Below are positions 12,750-27,800 of a DNA stretch of 64,000 bases, piece after piece. The notes below the pieces were generated by a model. The model worked only from the letters and a program-made list of their open reading frames with translations. It did not search any database and had not been told where the DNA came from. Source of the DNA: Eutrigla gurnardus. Taxonomy: Eukaryota > Chordata > Actinopteri > Perciformes > Triglidae. The position numbers and the translations under genes were made by a program. How positions within the stretch are numbered: the stretch's first letter is position 1; each line of letters opens with the position of its first letter. The stretch lies in assembly GCA_963514095.1 (NCBI GenBank), contig OY741281.1, forward strand, positions 7,308,154 to 7,372,153, written 5' to 3'.

Positions 12750-12984
12750 TGAACTCATTCTTTGCAGCAGCTCCTTGTGTTTTGTTTGTTCCCTCTCTGG
12801 TGGATTCCTGTGCCGAGCTGGAGGGACTTGGATGTGTAAAGCCCTGAGGACTTGGATGTGAAAAAGACGCGAGCACATGCTGCGCTATTCTCCTGGCACC
12901 TGAATTCATGAGCATATGTACGTTGGAACGGCTGTGTGGCTTCAGCCCGCTGAGAGGTGAACTGCATGCTGGGATGGCTGTGGG

Positions 12985-13190
12985 CTAAGAGAGTGTGCCC
13001 GGCCTCGCAGAGCAGCGGCGGCGACGGCGAGAGGTAAGGCCGCCGTCTCTTCGGATGACCTCCATTTGCCGCGGTGCAAAGCGCCGGTGACAGCCGTCGT
13101 CATGGTATCCGGCGGGAAACTTTCCCAGTCAGTTAACAGCCGGAGGGGGAGGAAACCGTTCGACAACACGAGCTGCGACGAGAGGCTGAG
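12985..13190 (+). promoter_or_regulatory. CpG-rich patch, possible first exon or promoter
   Basis: Roughly twenty CpG steps lie in under 200 bases, far denser than the surrounding AT-rich sequence. A good donor-like site, GAGAGGTAAGG, occurs at about 13030-13040. Together these resemble an unmethylated promoter or a non-coding first exon. A 61-codon plus frame starts at 13066, but it resembles no family I know. There is no TATA box or start-site signal that I can point to. It could equally be a GC-rich transposon relic. What is seen is the CpG density; the function is inference. Confidence 0.28.
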
Positions 13191-13673
13191 AAGTAGCTGT
13201 GAACCCTCCACCAAAGCACACGCTGCATCAGGCTGCTTAAACAAGATATGACACATGCCTCATTCCCTTATGCCAGCCCACGACAAGTGATCAGGCTGCG
13301 CCACACTGGCTGATGCACACATGTACCACCATGGCTCCGCTTCATTATTCCAGCATTTAAAAAAAAAAAAAAACTGTGACAGCTTTCTTTGTCACGGCCC
13401 ACACCTTTTTTACCTTTTCGTGACGTGAAGAAACGCGTTTGTAAAATACTTCTACCAGCTATGCTCCAGGAATAAACCCGAGTAATGTTACTAAAAGTAT
13501 TTGGGAGTGCACGAGCTCTGACACGGAATTTCAAATGTGATCTTATAAACTGTGATTCATATTTGATGGGAAATAGAACATGAATTTTTGAGAGCTGTGT
13601 GGTCTGTATTCGCTTCACTCTGCATTTGCCAATTGGATTTCGAGGCATGTTTGGCATGCAGACTCACAGGTAT

Positions 13674-13674
<1 letters not shown>

Positions 13675-13736
<62 letters not shown>
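13675..13736. repeat. (CA)31 microsatellite
   Basis: Thirty-one perfect CA units, flanked by ATG on the left and GCTGGTGAC on the right. Confidence 0.98.
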
Positions 13737-13737
<1 letters not shown>

Positions 13738-13777
13738 CTGGTGACTATCTGGGTGTTCGAAGTTTCTTCATTAAAAA

Positions 13778-14022
13778 GGGAATAGTTTGACATTTGAGGA
13801 CATGCTTATTCGCTGTCTTGCTCGAATTTTAATGAGAATATTAATAACACAAATGCGCGGTAAACATGTAGCTGGTGCAGCTGGCACCAGCACCTGGCTA
13901 GCTTAGCTTAGCTTAGCTTAGCATAATGACTATGCAAACCATCCAAAAACTGAAGTGTAAAAACAGCATTCTCGGTTTTTACCAGGGATATATTGCACAT
14001 TGTAACTTCCAGGGGCCTTATC
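13778..14022 (+). repeat. Old copy of a GCTTAGCTTAGC-containing fish repeat
   Basis: Landmarks in order are GGGAATAGTTTGACATTTG, GCTTATTCGCTGTCTTGC, a (GCTTA)4 run at 13901-13920, AACTGAAGTGTAAAAAC and AACTTCCAGGGGCC. I recognise this series from a repeat family spread through perch-like fish, in which the GCTTA steps are part of the consensus. A second, shorter copy lies at 15345-15402. There is no coding capacity; the class is uncertain. Confidence 0.55.
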
Positions 14023-15344
14023 TAATATTGAATTGCCTTTTTTATCGCCTGTTTTAGTGATCCAAATATTGGCTGTAAAGTAGTGTGCTCTAAATGCGTA
14101 GGCTGCCTTTGTTACGTGGTATCGATCTGCTCATTAAACTCAGTGAATGAGTTGCTACCATCTCTCGGGTGCCAGACAATACCACATAGTGACCATATGA
14201 ATCCTAGTCCAGCTGTACCGTTTCTTCCCCTTCCTGCAGCGATGCATCTTTAAGAAGCATAGGTTACTGAGGATAGCGCATTTGTTTTCAGACACAGGCC
14301 CACGAAGGGAAAATAGCCAGAGATTGTCTTCTATGAGGAAGCTGTGCCGAAGTGGGTTCATGAAAAGAAATATTTATACCCTGGCTGCTTATCACCCAGC
14401 AAATGTCGAGAAGTATTAATATGTAACATCCTGCAGGGCTCTCCAGGACACTTGCCATTGCTCCAAAGAGGGAGCGAGCCCGGCGTTATCGAGGCTCGGC
14501 AGTGTGGCTCGGTGATGGTATCGGCCATGCTGACTGGATTCCATTAGGCAATGCCCACATCTATGTCTACTGAACATATTGGCCTCGCACTGCAGGGGGA
14601 AGCGCGGCGAGTGATAGGCCTGCAGTCGTGACACATGAGCTATCATCCACCATCCAGGGAGGCATATCGCGCGTACACGTTAGTTTACTGCAGACCTGAT
14701 GCTGAGCTGCACAGATTACAGGAAGTCTCTCTCTCCCTCATACAAATACAAAGCCGCATTTAGGAAGATGGGAATATTCCCCCCCTTACACCCCGACTAC
14801 TTCCCCAAGTGCCCGGATTCCTCAACACTAATAGGATGAGTCCCCCCCCCCCCCCCCCCCTCTTGCCTTTGTATACACAGAGCTGCTGATTTAAGCAGAA
14901 GATTTGCATTGCAAAGACAGTAATAGAAAAATTCAAAAAACAGAACACGGGCATAATGAGACAGCAGATAAAGGATAAGTAATGAGAGGCAGTTCCCTGT
15001 TAAATGCAGCGGCCCTTGGAGGTCACAGATGCAGAGTTTGACGGCACTAAGCTCTGAATCTGCATCGCGCTGTTGTTTTAATGAGCCCCAGACGCACAGT
15101 CATCAGCTATTAAATGGAAATCAATGGGTTCACCTACTAAGTATGTCCAGCTCAAACCTGTTAGCCTACATAGGCGAGGCTTTTTAAGAAATTGCAGAGG
15201 CATTAATTTAACATTTATTTTTGTATGAAGTCAAACTTTTAAACATAATAGTGTAATTTAAAATATATATATAATTTGCTATATATGATAATATATGATA
15301 ATTTGAGTCTGAGAAGATATACATATCTGTCGGTTGAGTATGAT
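14023..15344. other. Gene-free stretch
   Basis: No gene. The part 14440-14760 is unusually rich in mixed, non-repetitive words and is only moderately AT-rich, so it could be a conserved regulatory block, but I cannot test that. AT-only stretches lie around 15255-15300. Confidence 0.5.
14842..14860. repeat. 19-C homopolymer
   Basis: Nineteen consecutive C, equal to a 19-G run on the minus strand. Confidence 0.95.
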
Positions 15345-15402
15345 GTTAGCCATGAGGCGGTTAGCTTAGCAACGGAGGAAACAGCTAGCTGTCCAAAGAT
15401 AC
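15345..15402 (+). repeat. Fragment of the GCTTAGC repeat family
   Basis: GGCGGTTAGCTTAGCAAC is followed by GGAAACAGCTAGCTGTCCAAAG. This fits the middle of the same family as 13778-14022, where GCTTAGC is followed by GAAACAGCTAGCC..GTCCAAAG in the consensus I remember. It is short and diverged. Confidence 0.4.
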
Positions 15403-16728
15403 ACACATAAACCAGCAACACACACATTTACATGCTACATAAATATAATTAGTTATTTGTACCAAAATGAAATGCAAAAACAACAAACTGTGCAGCAGGA
15501 AGTTGCTGCTACTCTAGGAATAGTCCAGCATGTAACACCTCATAAAACAACACCTTTTTTTTGTCTGTGTAACAGATTACATAAATTTACAGATTTAAGA
15601 TTGAACAAAAAAAAGTGACATTTATTTTATCTGTTGCCGAAATAATGAAAACGTCTTCACAGAAAACCAGTTTCTAAAGGTGAGATATAAATTGCATTTA
15701 TCCCGAGGGAAGGTGTTGCGCAGCAGTTGCAGCACAAAGTAGGAATGAGTGGAAATAATTAGAGTGCAAAAACAAAACTAAATATAAAATAGAATAAAAG
15801 GTGCAAATCCAAAATAAACACATGGTAAAAAATGGAAACAGTCACAGTAAAAGGTCATAAAATGAACTACAACTGCTGGGCAAATGCAGGGCTGACTTAA
15901 CACACAGGAGTTTACACACAACGTCCAAAGTAATTTCTCTGCTGCAGAAAGCAGCTATGCTGTGTGTCATCACTTGAACAGCCACCTCTCTGCCTTGGTT
16001 CCCCTCCTTCCTGCCTCTCTCTTAAATTCTGCTTTGTTGTGAATGTGGGTGTTCATTCATTTTCTTCTGTGGCAGCTTACAGGCTCAGGCTTGAGTTCAC
16101 AGTTCTCCCATAGCTCAGACAAACACATTGTGTCGCCTTTAAGGATTATCTACAGAGGCAACAAGCTTCGGAGACACTGCCAAACAAAATCCTAATTACG
16201 CCGAATGCACTGTGCTATTCTAACAACACGGTGTCTCCAAAATGTTCCTACATGAGCTACTGGGCTCAGTGGAGTGTTGTAACAACAGATACGAATCTTA
16301 GTTGATCTTTGTCCAAGATTAAGGTTTGAAAATGGAACAGTTTACATGAAACAAATAAATAGGAAAACAAATTGTGTGTATATTTGACCATACCATAAAA
16401 ACAAAAACATGGAGACTTTTTAACACCTCCAGAATCCCAAGAAAAGCCTCTGTCACACAGTCTGGGCCGGTTGTGGCTTTTGCAAATTCCATCCTTTAAT
16501 TGTGCAGTGAACTGTTTATTTTTCTTTTTGAAGCTTCGCCAGTTTAAATATTTGATACAGGGAAGCATGAAAGTACTGTAGTAACAGCAATACAGCAAAG
16601 GAATGGAGCACATCTGATACCGAAAAGGATAAAATGGTAGAAGTTTAAATGCAATAATCATACATTAAAAGCTGAGTAAAAGCATTTCCATGGACCATCA
16701 TTTACTAATTGAACATAATGCTGTATTG
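15403..16728. other. Gene-free stretch with one repeat fragment
   Basis: No gene. It contains the repeat fragment at 15680-15860. The 131-codon minus frame at 16266-16661 is low in complexity, resembles no family I know, and has the length expected by chance. Confidence 0.5.
15680..15860 (+). repeat. Probable interspersed repeat fragment
   Basis: AAATTGCATTTATCCCGAGG, then GCGCAGCAGTTGCAGCACAA, then an A-rich part with AGAGTGCAAAAACAAAAC and AAAGGTGCAAATCC. This order resembles a fish repeat with a TTTATCCC..GGGAA opening and repeated GTGCAAA words. The class is unknown to me and the edges are approximate. Confidence 0.38.
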
Positions 16729-16938
16729 AAGAAGACTTGAAACTAGCAATTGAGACCATAAAGTCATGTTTACAATGTTTACTGAGATAAAAATCAAGAG
16801 AGATGGAGGGTTTTTTCATAGCCAGACTTCTTTTTACAACCAGAGGAGTCCCCCCCTGTTGGCCAGTGGAGAGAATACAAATTTAAGGCACTTCAGTGTT
16901 GGCTGCACTTTTCAGAACAGGTGGTTGCTGCCTGACGT
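16729..16938 (+). repeat. Common fish repeat, GAAGACTTGAAACTAG family
   Basis: GAAGACTTGAAACTAGCAAT opens the copy, followed by GAGACCATAAAGTCATG, CAGACTTCTTTTTACAACC, AGAGGAGTCCCCCC, GGCACTTCAG and GGTTGCTGCCTG. I recognise this whole series as a scattered non-coding repeat of perch-like fish; the order and spacing match well. A 73-codon frame over it is an accident. Confidence 0.6.
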
Positions 16939-16984
16939 AAACCCAACAGCGTCATCATTACATGCTCAGAGAAACTGTATAAAG

Positions 16985-17105
16985 TAGTATAAAGAGCATA
17001 TAGTCCACAGAGGGTGGACGGGTCAAACAAACCAGTAGGCTGGTGTTCGTGTCCCTTATGAAACTAAAAGTAGAATTTGGTCTTGTGAGTTGTTGACTCG
17101 CTTAT
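16985..17105 (+). repeat. Repeat family X, copy 1
   Basis: TGTTCGTGTCCCTTATGAAA followed by CTAAAAGTAGAATTTGG, with GGTGGACGGGTCAAACAAAC before it. The same words, diverged, occur at 34962-35105 in this orientation and inverted at 51909-52050 and 53735-53880. It is shown by comparison within this window, and I also recognise the family from other fish. Confidence 0.5.
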
Positions 17106-21983
<4,878 letters not shown>

Positions 21984-22002
21984 GGGGGGGGGGGGGGGGG
22001 GG
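21984..22002. repeat. 19-G homopolymer
   Basis: Nineteen consecutive G following an A run. A likely assembly soft spot and possible quadruplex. Confidence 0.95.
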
Positions 22003-23112
22003 AAATCACAAACATGGCTCCATCACCTCATTTTCCACCCCCTTCAACACAGCAAATATATTTTTCTCATGACTTGGATTTTCTGGTCGCCCTTTAAGAC
22101 TCCCCTGCTCGGTGATCAAACCTCAAAATCACTCTGCTGACTTGTTTAACCCACGTCTGTGGCCTCAGGTGAACGGTCGGATTCTTGGCCCTCTGCCGAC
22201 CTATTAGACACTGTAAACATGTCTTCAGCCACAAAGCACTTGCCCCAGGTCGCCCTTGGCAGTCAGACATCCACGCAGAAGCCCCATTTCTCAAAGTGCT
22301 TCACTTAATACCAGATGGTGTCAGTGCTCACAATGCCTGAAACCGGCATGGGTGGCGAATTCAGAAAATACCTGCAGCGATGATTTAGAAAAAAATAAAT
22401 AGATAAAAAAAAAATGAGTAAATGGATGGGCTGACTACCACTTTACAGTTTGGAAGCACACTGGAAAACAACTTTTTTAGATCAGTAAAAAGTGATAGAA
22501 TGTGTTTGGGTTTATTGCGGCATAAATTGTCTTCTCCTATGAAAACCATGTCACTTTGATGAAGAAGGTCATAAACTACATAAAGTCATGGCTAGTGTGA
22601 TTTGAGTGGATCCCATCAAGTATCTATCAATCAATCTATAAAAGTAATTAACTGACTCTACATTCGAGTATTTGAATCTATGTTAAGGCCTTTACGCACG
22701 TGTGAAGAATAAACACCATGAAGTGAAATATTGCCTGTGAATATTAGGCTATATATGCAGGGCTTTTATTGTGAAAGGTAAGGAGTGGATCTTGTCAGCC
22801 CTACTTTTGTCAAGGTTGAAAGGACTAACAAAGTTTGTCATGTGATGCCAGGGCAAAAGATCGTTAAAAGAAAGTAGCTTTATCATGATAAGAAGAAACG
22901 TTTGAAAAGATATGACATGCTGATTAATCATATGGTGGGGTCTGTAGACTTAGAATAACTGAGTTTTGAGCCAGGACAAACATTGAAAAACACATTAAAA
23001 ACAAAGCCAGCTAACTCCAGGTCAGACCAAAGAGGTCCTGAATTTCAGTCACATATGACCACGCAAAATAGTGTGCATCTTTGAGGTTTAATGGTTCTGA
23101 TACAGTTTGGTA
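22003..23112. other. Gene-free stretch
   Basis: Nothing gene-like. A phrase CAAGTATCTATCAATCAATC at about 22617-22636 resembles the simple tail of some LINEs, but there is no LINE body beside it. Confidence 0.55.
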
Positions 23113-23455
23113 AAATGGTAAATGGACCTGCATTTATAGCGCCTTTCTAGCTAACTAGCTACTCAAGGTGCTTCACTGCAGTCACTTTAACCCGTTCACA
23201 CACATTTGCATACGCTCATGATTGACTGACGGACTGACTGACTGATTGAGTCGCCTGCACATCAGGATCTATTTAACTCATTCATACACATTCGCGCGCC
23301 GATGGCGCAGCATCTCGGGCAATTCGGGGTTCAGTATCTTGCCCAAGGATACCTCGGCATGCAGACTGGAGGAGCCGGGATTTGAACCGCCAATCTTCTG
23401 ATTGGAGGACGACTCGCTCTACCAACCAGCTCTACCTTAGGCCACAGCAGTTGGC
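23113..23455 (-). mobile_element. tRNA-derived SINE-like element
   Basis: Read on the minus strand, the head (about 23432-23371) is tRNA-like. A pol III B-box match GGTTCAAATCC is the complement of 23378-23388, and an A-box-like TGGTTGGTAGAGC is the complement of about 23416-23428. The body then runs to GGTCCATTTACC near 23117. The plus-strand wording, such as GGTAAATGGACC and TTTATAGCGCCTTTCTAG at the far end, is that of a very common fish repeat. Possible imperfect target duplications are CAGTTTGGTA (23103-23112) and CAGTTGGTA (23456-23464). It is not a functional tRNA gene: the cloverleaf does not close. An internal (GACT)n run lies at about 23225-23247. Confidence 0.6.
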
Positions 23456-24350
23456 CAGTTGGTAGGCAGGACACTGCAACAACAGCTTCTTCCCGACTGC
23501 AGCTCCTCATCAACAAAGCCCTGGACCCCCGCTGACACCGACTCTCATCCCACCACCAATGGACGCCACACATTACATTCACATCAAGTCTTCACATCTA
23601 ACTCAATGTGTTTCATTACCATTTGTTATCACTGACTTTTTGGGGGGTAGTTTTCCATTAGTTTATTGATCAAGATACCGAGGCAAACTCGGATGGTGCA
23701 AAGGTTGCATGTCAGAGGGGCCTAAATGTGCCTCACCTCCATGAGCGATCCACTGATTACATTCATTCCACTGAAGAGGAAAATTGAATTGATTTTAGTC
23801 CAACTTTTTTGGTAAAAACACTAACGGAGGAGCCGTGCTCAGAACCACTTTTCATTTTTACTTTAGCGAATACATAATTACTGCCACACATTGCCAAACG
23901 AAGCAAAGTATAGCCTTCACTTTGACACCCGAATTGGCACACAATATGCTTACTAAACTGCAAAATGAAAATACAAAAACATGTTTGAATTTTAGTTTAT
24001 GTCACATGAAAATAAAATGGACTGTTTGCATCTTAATGCATAATGGTTTTTTCCGAAATAGAAAAACCACAAACATCATAAGCGGTTTGTCATCTAAAAA
24101 GCCTCTGACCGAGGCTGCATGTCTTCTTTGGAAAAGTGGCCCTTTTTCCCTGCTTGCAACACATAAAAACACCTCAACTCTGCAGGGAGAATGGACAGAG
24201 CACCATTGTGGGTGACAAAAGGGATGTATTTCTGTGTCAAAACCTTCCCTAATGCATTTTGCCTGCTGCACATACCCTCTCTTCAGTGGTATTTTTGCAT
24301 GAAGGGTGGGTGAAACATTTTGTAAGGGCTTCCGTCTCTGCCTAGCTGCA
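23456..24350. other. Gene-free stretch
   Basis: No gene. Two opposed frames (126 codons plus at 23835, 131 codons minus at 24002-24397) overlap and neither has a recognisable motif; the minus one starts in the GT repeat. Confidence 0.5.
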
Positions 24351-24379
24351 GTGTGTGTGTGTGTCTGTGTGTGTGTGTC
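24351..24379. repeat. (GT)n microsatellite
   Basis: About 29 bases of GT with one CT interruption, passing into a short CT-rich run. Confidence 0.95.
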
Positions 24380-24394
24380 TCCCTCTCTCCCCCT

Positions 24395-24441
24395 CACAGG
24401 AGTGGAGTCAGGTGTTCAAGAGTCAGGCCACCAGCAGCCAG

Positions 24442-24477
<36 letters not shown>

Positions 24478-24880
24478 CGCTCAGCTACAAATACCCTGTT
24501 CCTCCCTCAACACTGCCAGATCATAGACTCCGTTTGCTCCATCAGTCGCGTATCCAGCATTCCAGCCAGGATATTGATCCTTGCTTTTGCCAGTTTGTAA
24601 TTCTGTTTCCCCCCCCTTTGTACCTGCTGTTCCTCGGTCTGATTCCTGACACCAGCCACTGCCCCCCCCCGCCTCGTTTCAGGAATCCAGCCATTACACT
24701 GAACTCTTCAATTCCCTACTTCGCTTTGGATCAGACTTAAACTCAGCCTCGTCCTCACCCAACCAAGTCCACCTGATCTCCTCTGCTCTGGATCCTCCCT
24801 CAGTCTCCAAGTTGACCTGAAGTTTTTCTAGTTATAATAAATGCTGTTTACCCATCACTATCCTGACTCTGCATGCTGCT
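24395..24880 (+). repeat. AATAAA-ended interspersed repeat, copy A
   Basis: The copy is pyrimidine-rich and ends TTATAATAAATGCTG, then CCTGACTCTGCATGCTGC and TTTGGGGT. The same ending appears in copy C at 59060-59315 (TTATAATAAACC..CATTTGAGTCC) and inverted in copy B at 38515-38850 (AGACTCTGTGTGG..CATTTGGGTC). The polyadenylation-signal-like AATAAA near a conserved end suggests a retroelement, but I cannot assign the class. A (TCA)n run is embedded at 24442-24476. The 144-codon frame through here is not a gene. Confidence 0.5.
24442..24476. repeat. (TCA)n microsatellite
   Basis: About eleven TCA units inside the surrounding interspersed repeat; they read as polyserine or polyisoleucine in spurious frames. 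Confidence 0.93.
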
Positions 24881-27800
24881 TTGGGGTAACACATTTGTAG
24901 CTTTGTGCTGCTCTGACTGTTGCCAACACCCTCATATACTGTAGCAGTGGCAGACCTTGCCGGTGGTGCTGCCTGCCTGTCTGACACCCCAGTGTCATAG
25001 TAGCAGTTCTGCCTTCTGCCGTGCGAGCTTTCATAACCGCATATAGTGTGCTGTGGACTGGATGTTGAAATGGACGCACAGAGAGAAAAGACCTCCTGGT
25101 GATTCAGTCGGTTTTAAAATGGACTGTAAGGTGGAGGTCAGGTAAGGCTACGTCTTGACTTCCTGATAGCATTTTTTTTTCTAGTTGACAATACTCAGAC
25201 AAATACTATGAAACCTTCCATTTATTAGAAAGTGATTTCGGTGTCCTATCATGGCAGATAGAAAGGCCATTCCAATACACTTGGGAGCAAAACACCTGTT
25301 TTTATAACATATGGCCACAAAGCTAAGCATCGGCTTATGGCTTTCCCCAGATGGAGCATTAATAGGAGCAGCAGAATAAACACAGACAAAAAGACAAATT
25401 GTCATAAGAGACTTATGAAAAGCTGTCAGAGACTGCTTTCACAGAAGGCAGCAGACGTTTGCTGCAGAGTTCCTTCATCAGAAAGGCTGCAATTTGTTTT
25501 TCAAGTGTAGTGCAATGTCAAGATTTCAGAAGCAATGCTTTCTCTTCAAAAGAAAGTGTTTCCTGTAATATTCTGTGATATTTTTCTGTCGTGTCAAGAA
25601 AAGGTTGGGCACCAACAGCTGCGAGCAGGACAAATGCCCATCTCCATGATGTCTCTGGAGAGAGCGAGAGAGAGGGGGGTGAAACAGAGGAGACTAATTG
25701 AGACTAAGCCAACCCCTGCCTGTGCGAGCTGCCATTCTCTTGGCTGAAGCCACTTACTTTCTGTAATTACACTACTGAAGAGCACCAGTCTCTCAAGCTA
25801 ATGTGCGATCACGGGTTGGAGCCTGACATTAAAGATAATCTGACCATATTTGGTTCACGTAAGCATCCTTGACGATACAACTACCTGCAATCATTCATTT
25901 GTGGCCCTCTTGGGAAAATCTAAACCACTTTCACACCACACAATTACTCCACAACCAAGTCTGCAAAACGCTACATATTTCTCAAAGCAGACATATTGTG
26001 TAACATATTTATCGTTATTTGGCACCAGCATGAAGGATTCTGTGTACACGGGACATGGCTCTCAATATTTGATAGCTGTCTCACAACGTATGAATCTTGC
26101 AGGAGGTATACCGTCCACATCAGCAGGCGCTAAATAATTCAGAATGAGTTGAATGGTAGTGAGACGAAGATTTTAACAGATGGCTAAAAATCAGGCTGGA
26201 TAAACCTGCTCTGTCATGCAGTCATTTTGCACCATTTCCTTTTTAAGTCTTTATGGGAGCTTTTAAGCCAATTATTTCCCTTATCCATAATGAAACAGGA
26301 TTAACGGTCTATACAGCAACCACATGTGAAATACTCGGAGCTGTGACCATCAATGGAGCAGCCTTACACGACTAACAGCCTCAAATTCTTCTCTAGTTTT
26401 GTATGCAGCAAGGCACAGCTCAGTGGGGGATATGGATCCCCTGAGTTCTCTAAACTGTCACTTGTGCTTTGTATAAAGCATATTATTCTGGGATTTTCAC
26501 TGATGCTTGTCCTCTGTAAAATGCAAGCTTGGTAACAGTACAGTCAATACAAATCCCACAGTCTAAATGTTTTCTTAAATTTAGTGTTATTGTTTCCTCA
26601 TATCACAAAAAAAGAAAACCACATATTTTTCCTTGCATTTATAACATTAGGGAAAGTCTTAACACAAAACCCATGAATGGCGAGGAATCTTGCATTATGG
26701 TATCCATTTCTTTTAATACATCTGTGTGTTTTAGAAATATGTAGATTTAAAAATCTAAAGTTTAGTACTGAAATTTAACAGCATTGTGGCACAATACTAA
26801 GGGACCTAGATATGAGCCTTGAGGTACACCAAAATAAGTGAAGGAAAGACTATGGTCACGAGCAAAAAAGCAAATCATTTTAAATTGGCAGGTTGCGTGA
26901 GGACTATTTCAGGTCAACCCTCTGCTTAAGTGTGACTATGATAATTGTCAGTGATCACAAGCCGTCAAGAGTAGCGCATGTGTTCAACATCAACCTTGGA
27001 AATAGAAGTACACTCCCGTCCATATAATTTCAAAAGATCCCAAAGAATTTCCACAAGCATAAGTTGTTTTAAAAACCCCTTTAAAATCGTTGGCTCAAAT
27101 GAAACTTTGTTCTGTAATTATTTGGGATGTTTGAATTTCTTTGATCAGTTTTCAGTCTGGCTTTGTTCATGTGGGCTCAGCACACAAGTCAAAAAGCAAG
27201 TCAAAAGTAAAACATTTTGCAGATGTTGTAAACTATGAAGGCTAACACTGATTGAACTCTCTAGTCCAACACAGAAACATGTTGGTGATTGTGAATGTAG
27301 ATCAGGCGGTGGACAGTTGTTTGAGTTTGTGCACACCAGAGGGAAAATGGTTTTGAATGGATTTTGGATAAATTAATCGCTTCAGTGAGCAGCCCAACAC
27401 TGGCTACATTAAAAAGTAACACTGACAGATGGGTAGCCATAATGACTGGTTGAGCTTTTATAAGATGTAAGACAAGGGCTGCTAAGAGGTTTTTTCCCCT
27501 GTAAAGAAATAAGTAAACCAACAGGGGACTGTTCTTCTTTACTCTGGAAAAGTTTCATTTTCATTTCTAAGAGCTGAGCTAGTGATTACATTAGATAACA
27601 GTAATGGACCCTGGCAAAAAAAGATAAAAAGGAAGTGGTAGCAGAAGACCCTCTACATGCAGATACTGTAAAGTTTAACCTTCATCCTGTAGCATGAACA
27701 CTGTGTAGACTGCTGGCACTGGCAACCAAGTTCCTCCTAAAACAAACACGCTTTCCGAGGTTTAAATCACTGCAGGCTCAGGGGCGACACACTGGGCTTC

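Larger units (their letters stand above)
12186..13674. other. Gene-free stretch with a CpG-rich patch
   Basis: The first part (12186-12730) is AT-rich with no recognisable content. After a G run the sequence becomes more GC-rich and holds the CpG patch listed separately. A run of 15 A lies at 13359-13373. The 129-codon minus frame at 13268-13657 crosses that run and has no recognisable motif. Confidence 0.5.

Noticed and set aside
23371..23432. Possible tRNA gene on the minus strand
   Set aside because: A and B boxes are present, but the arms do not pair into a cloverleaf and the sequence is part of a SINE.
24306..24740. 144-codon plus frame with polyserine/isoleucine
   Set aside because: It runs through a GT repeat, a TCA repeat and an interspersed repeat; composition explains it.
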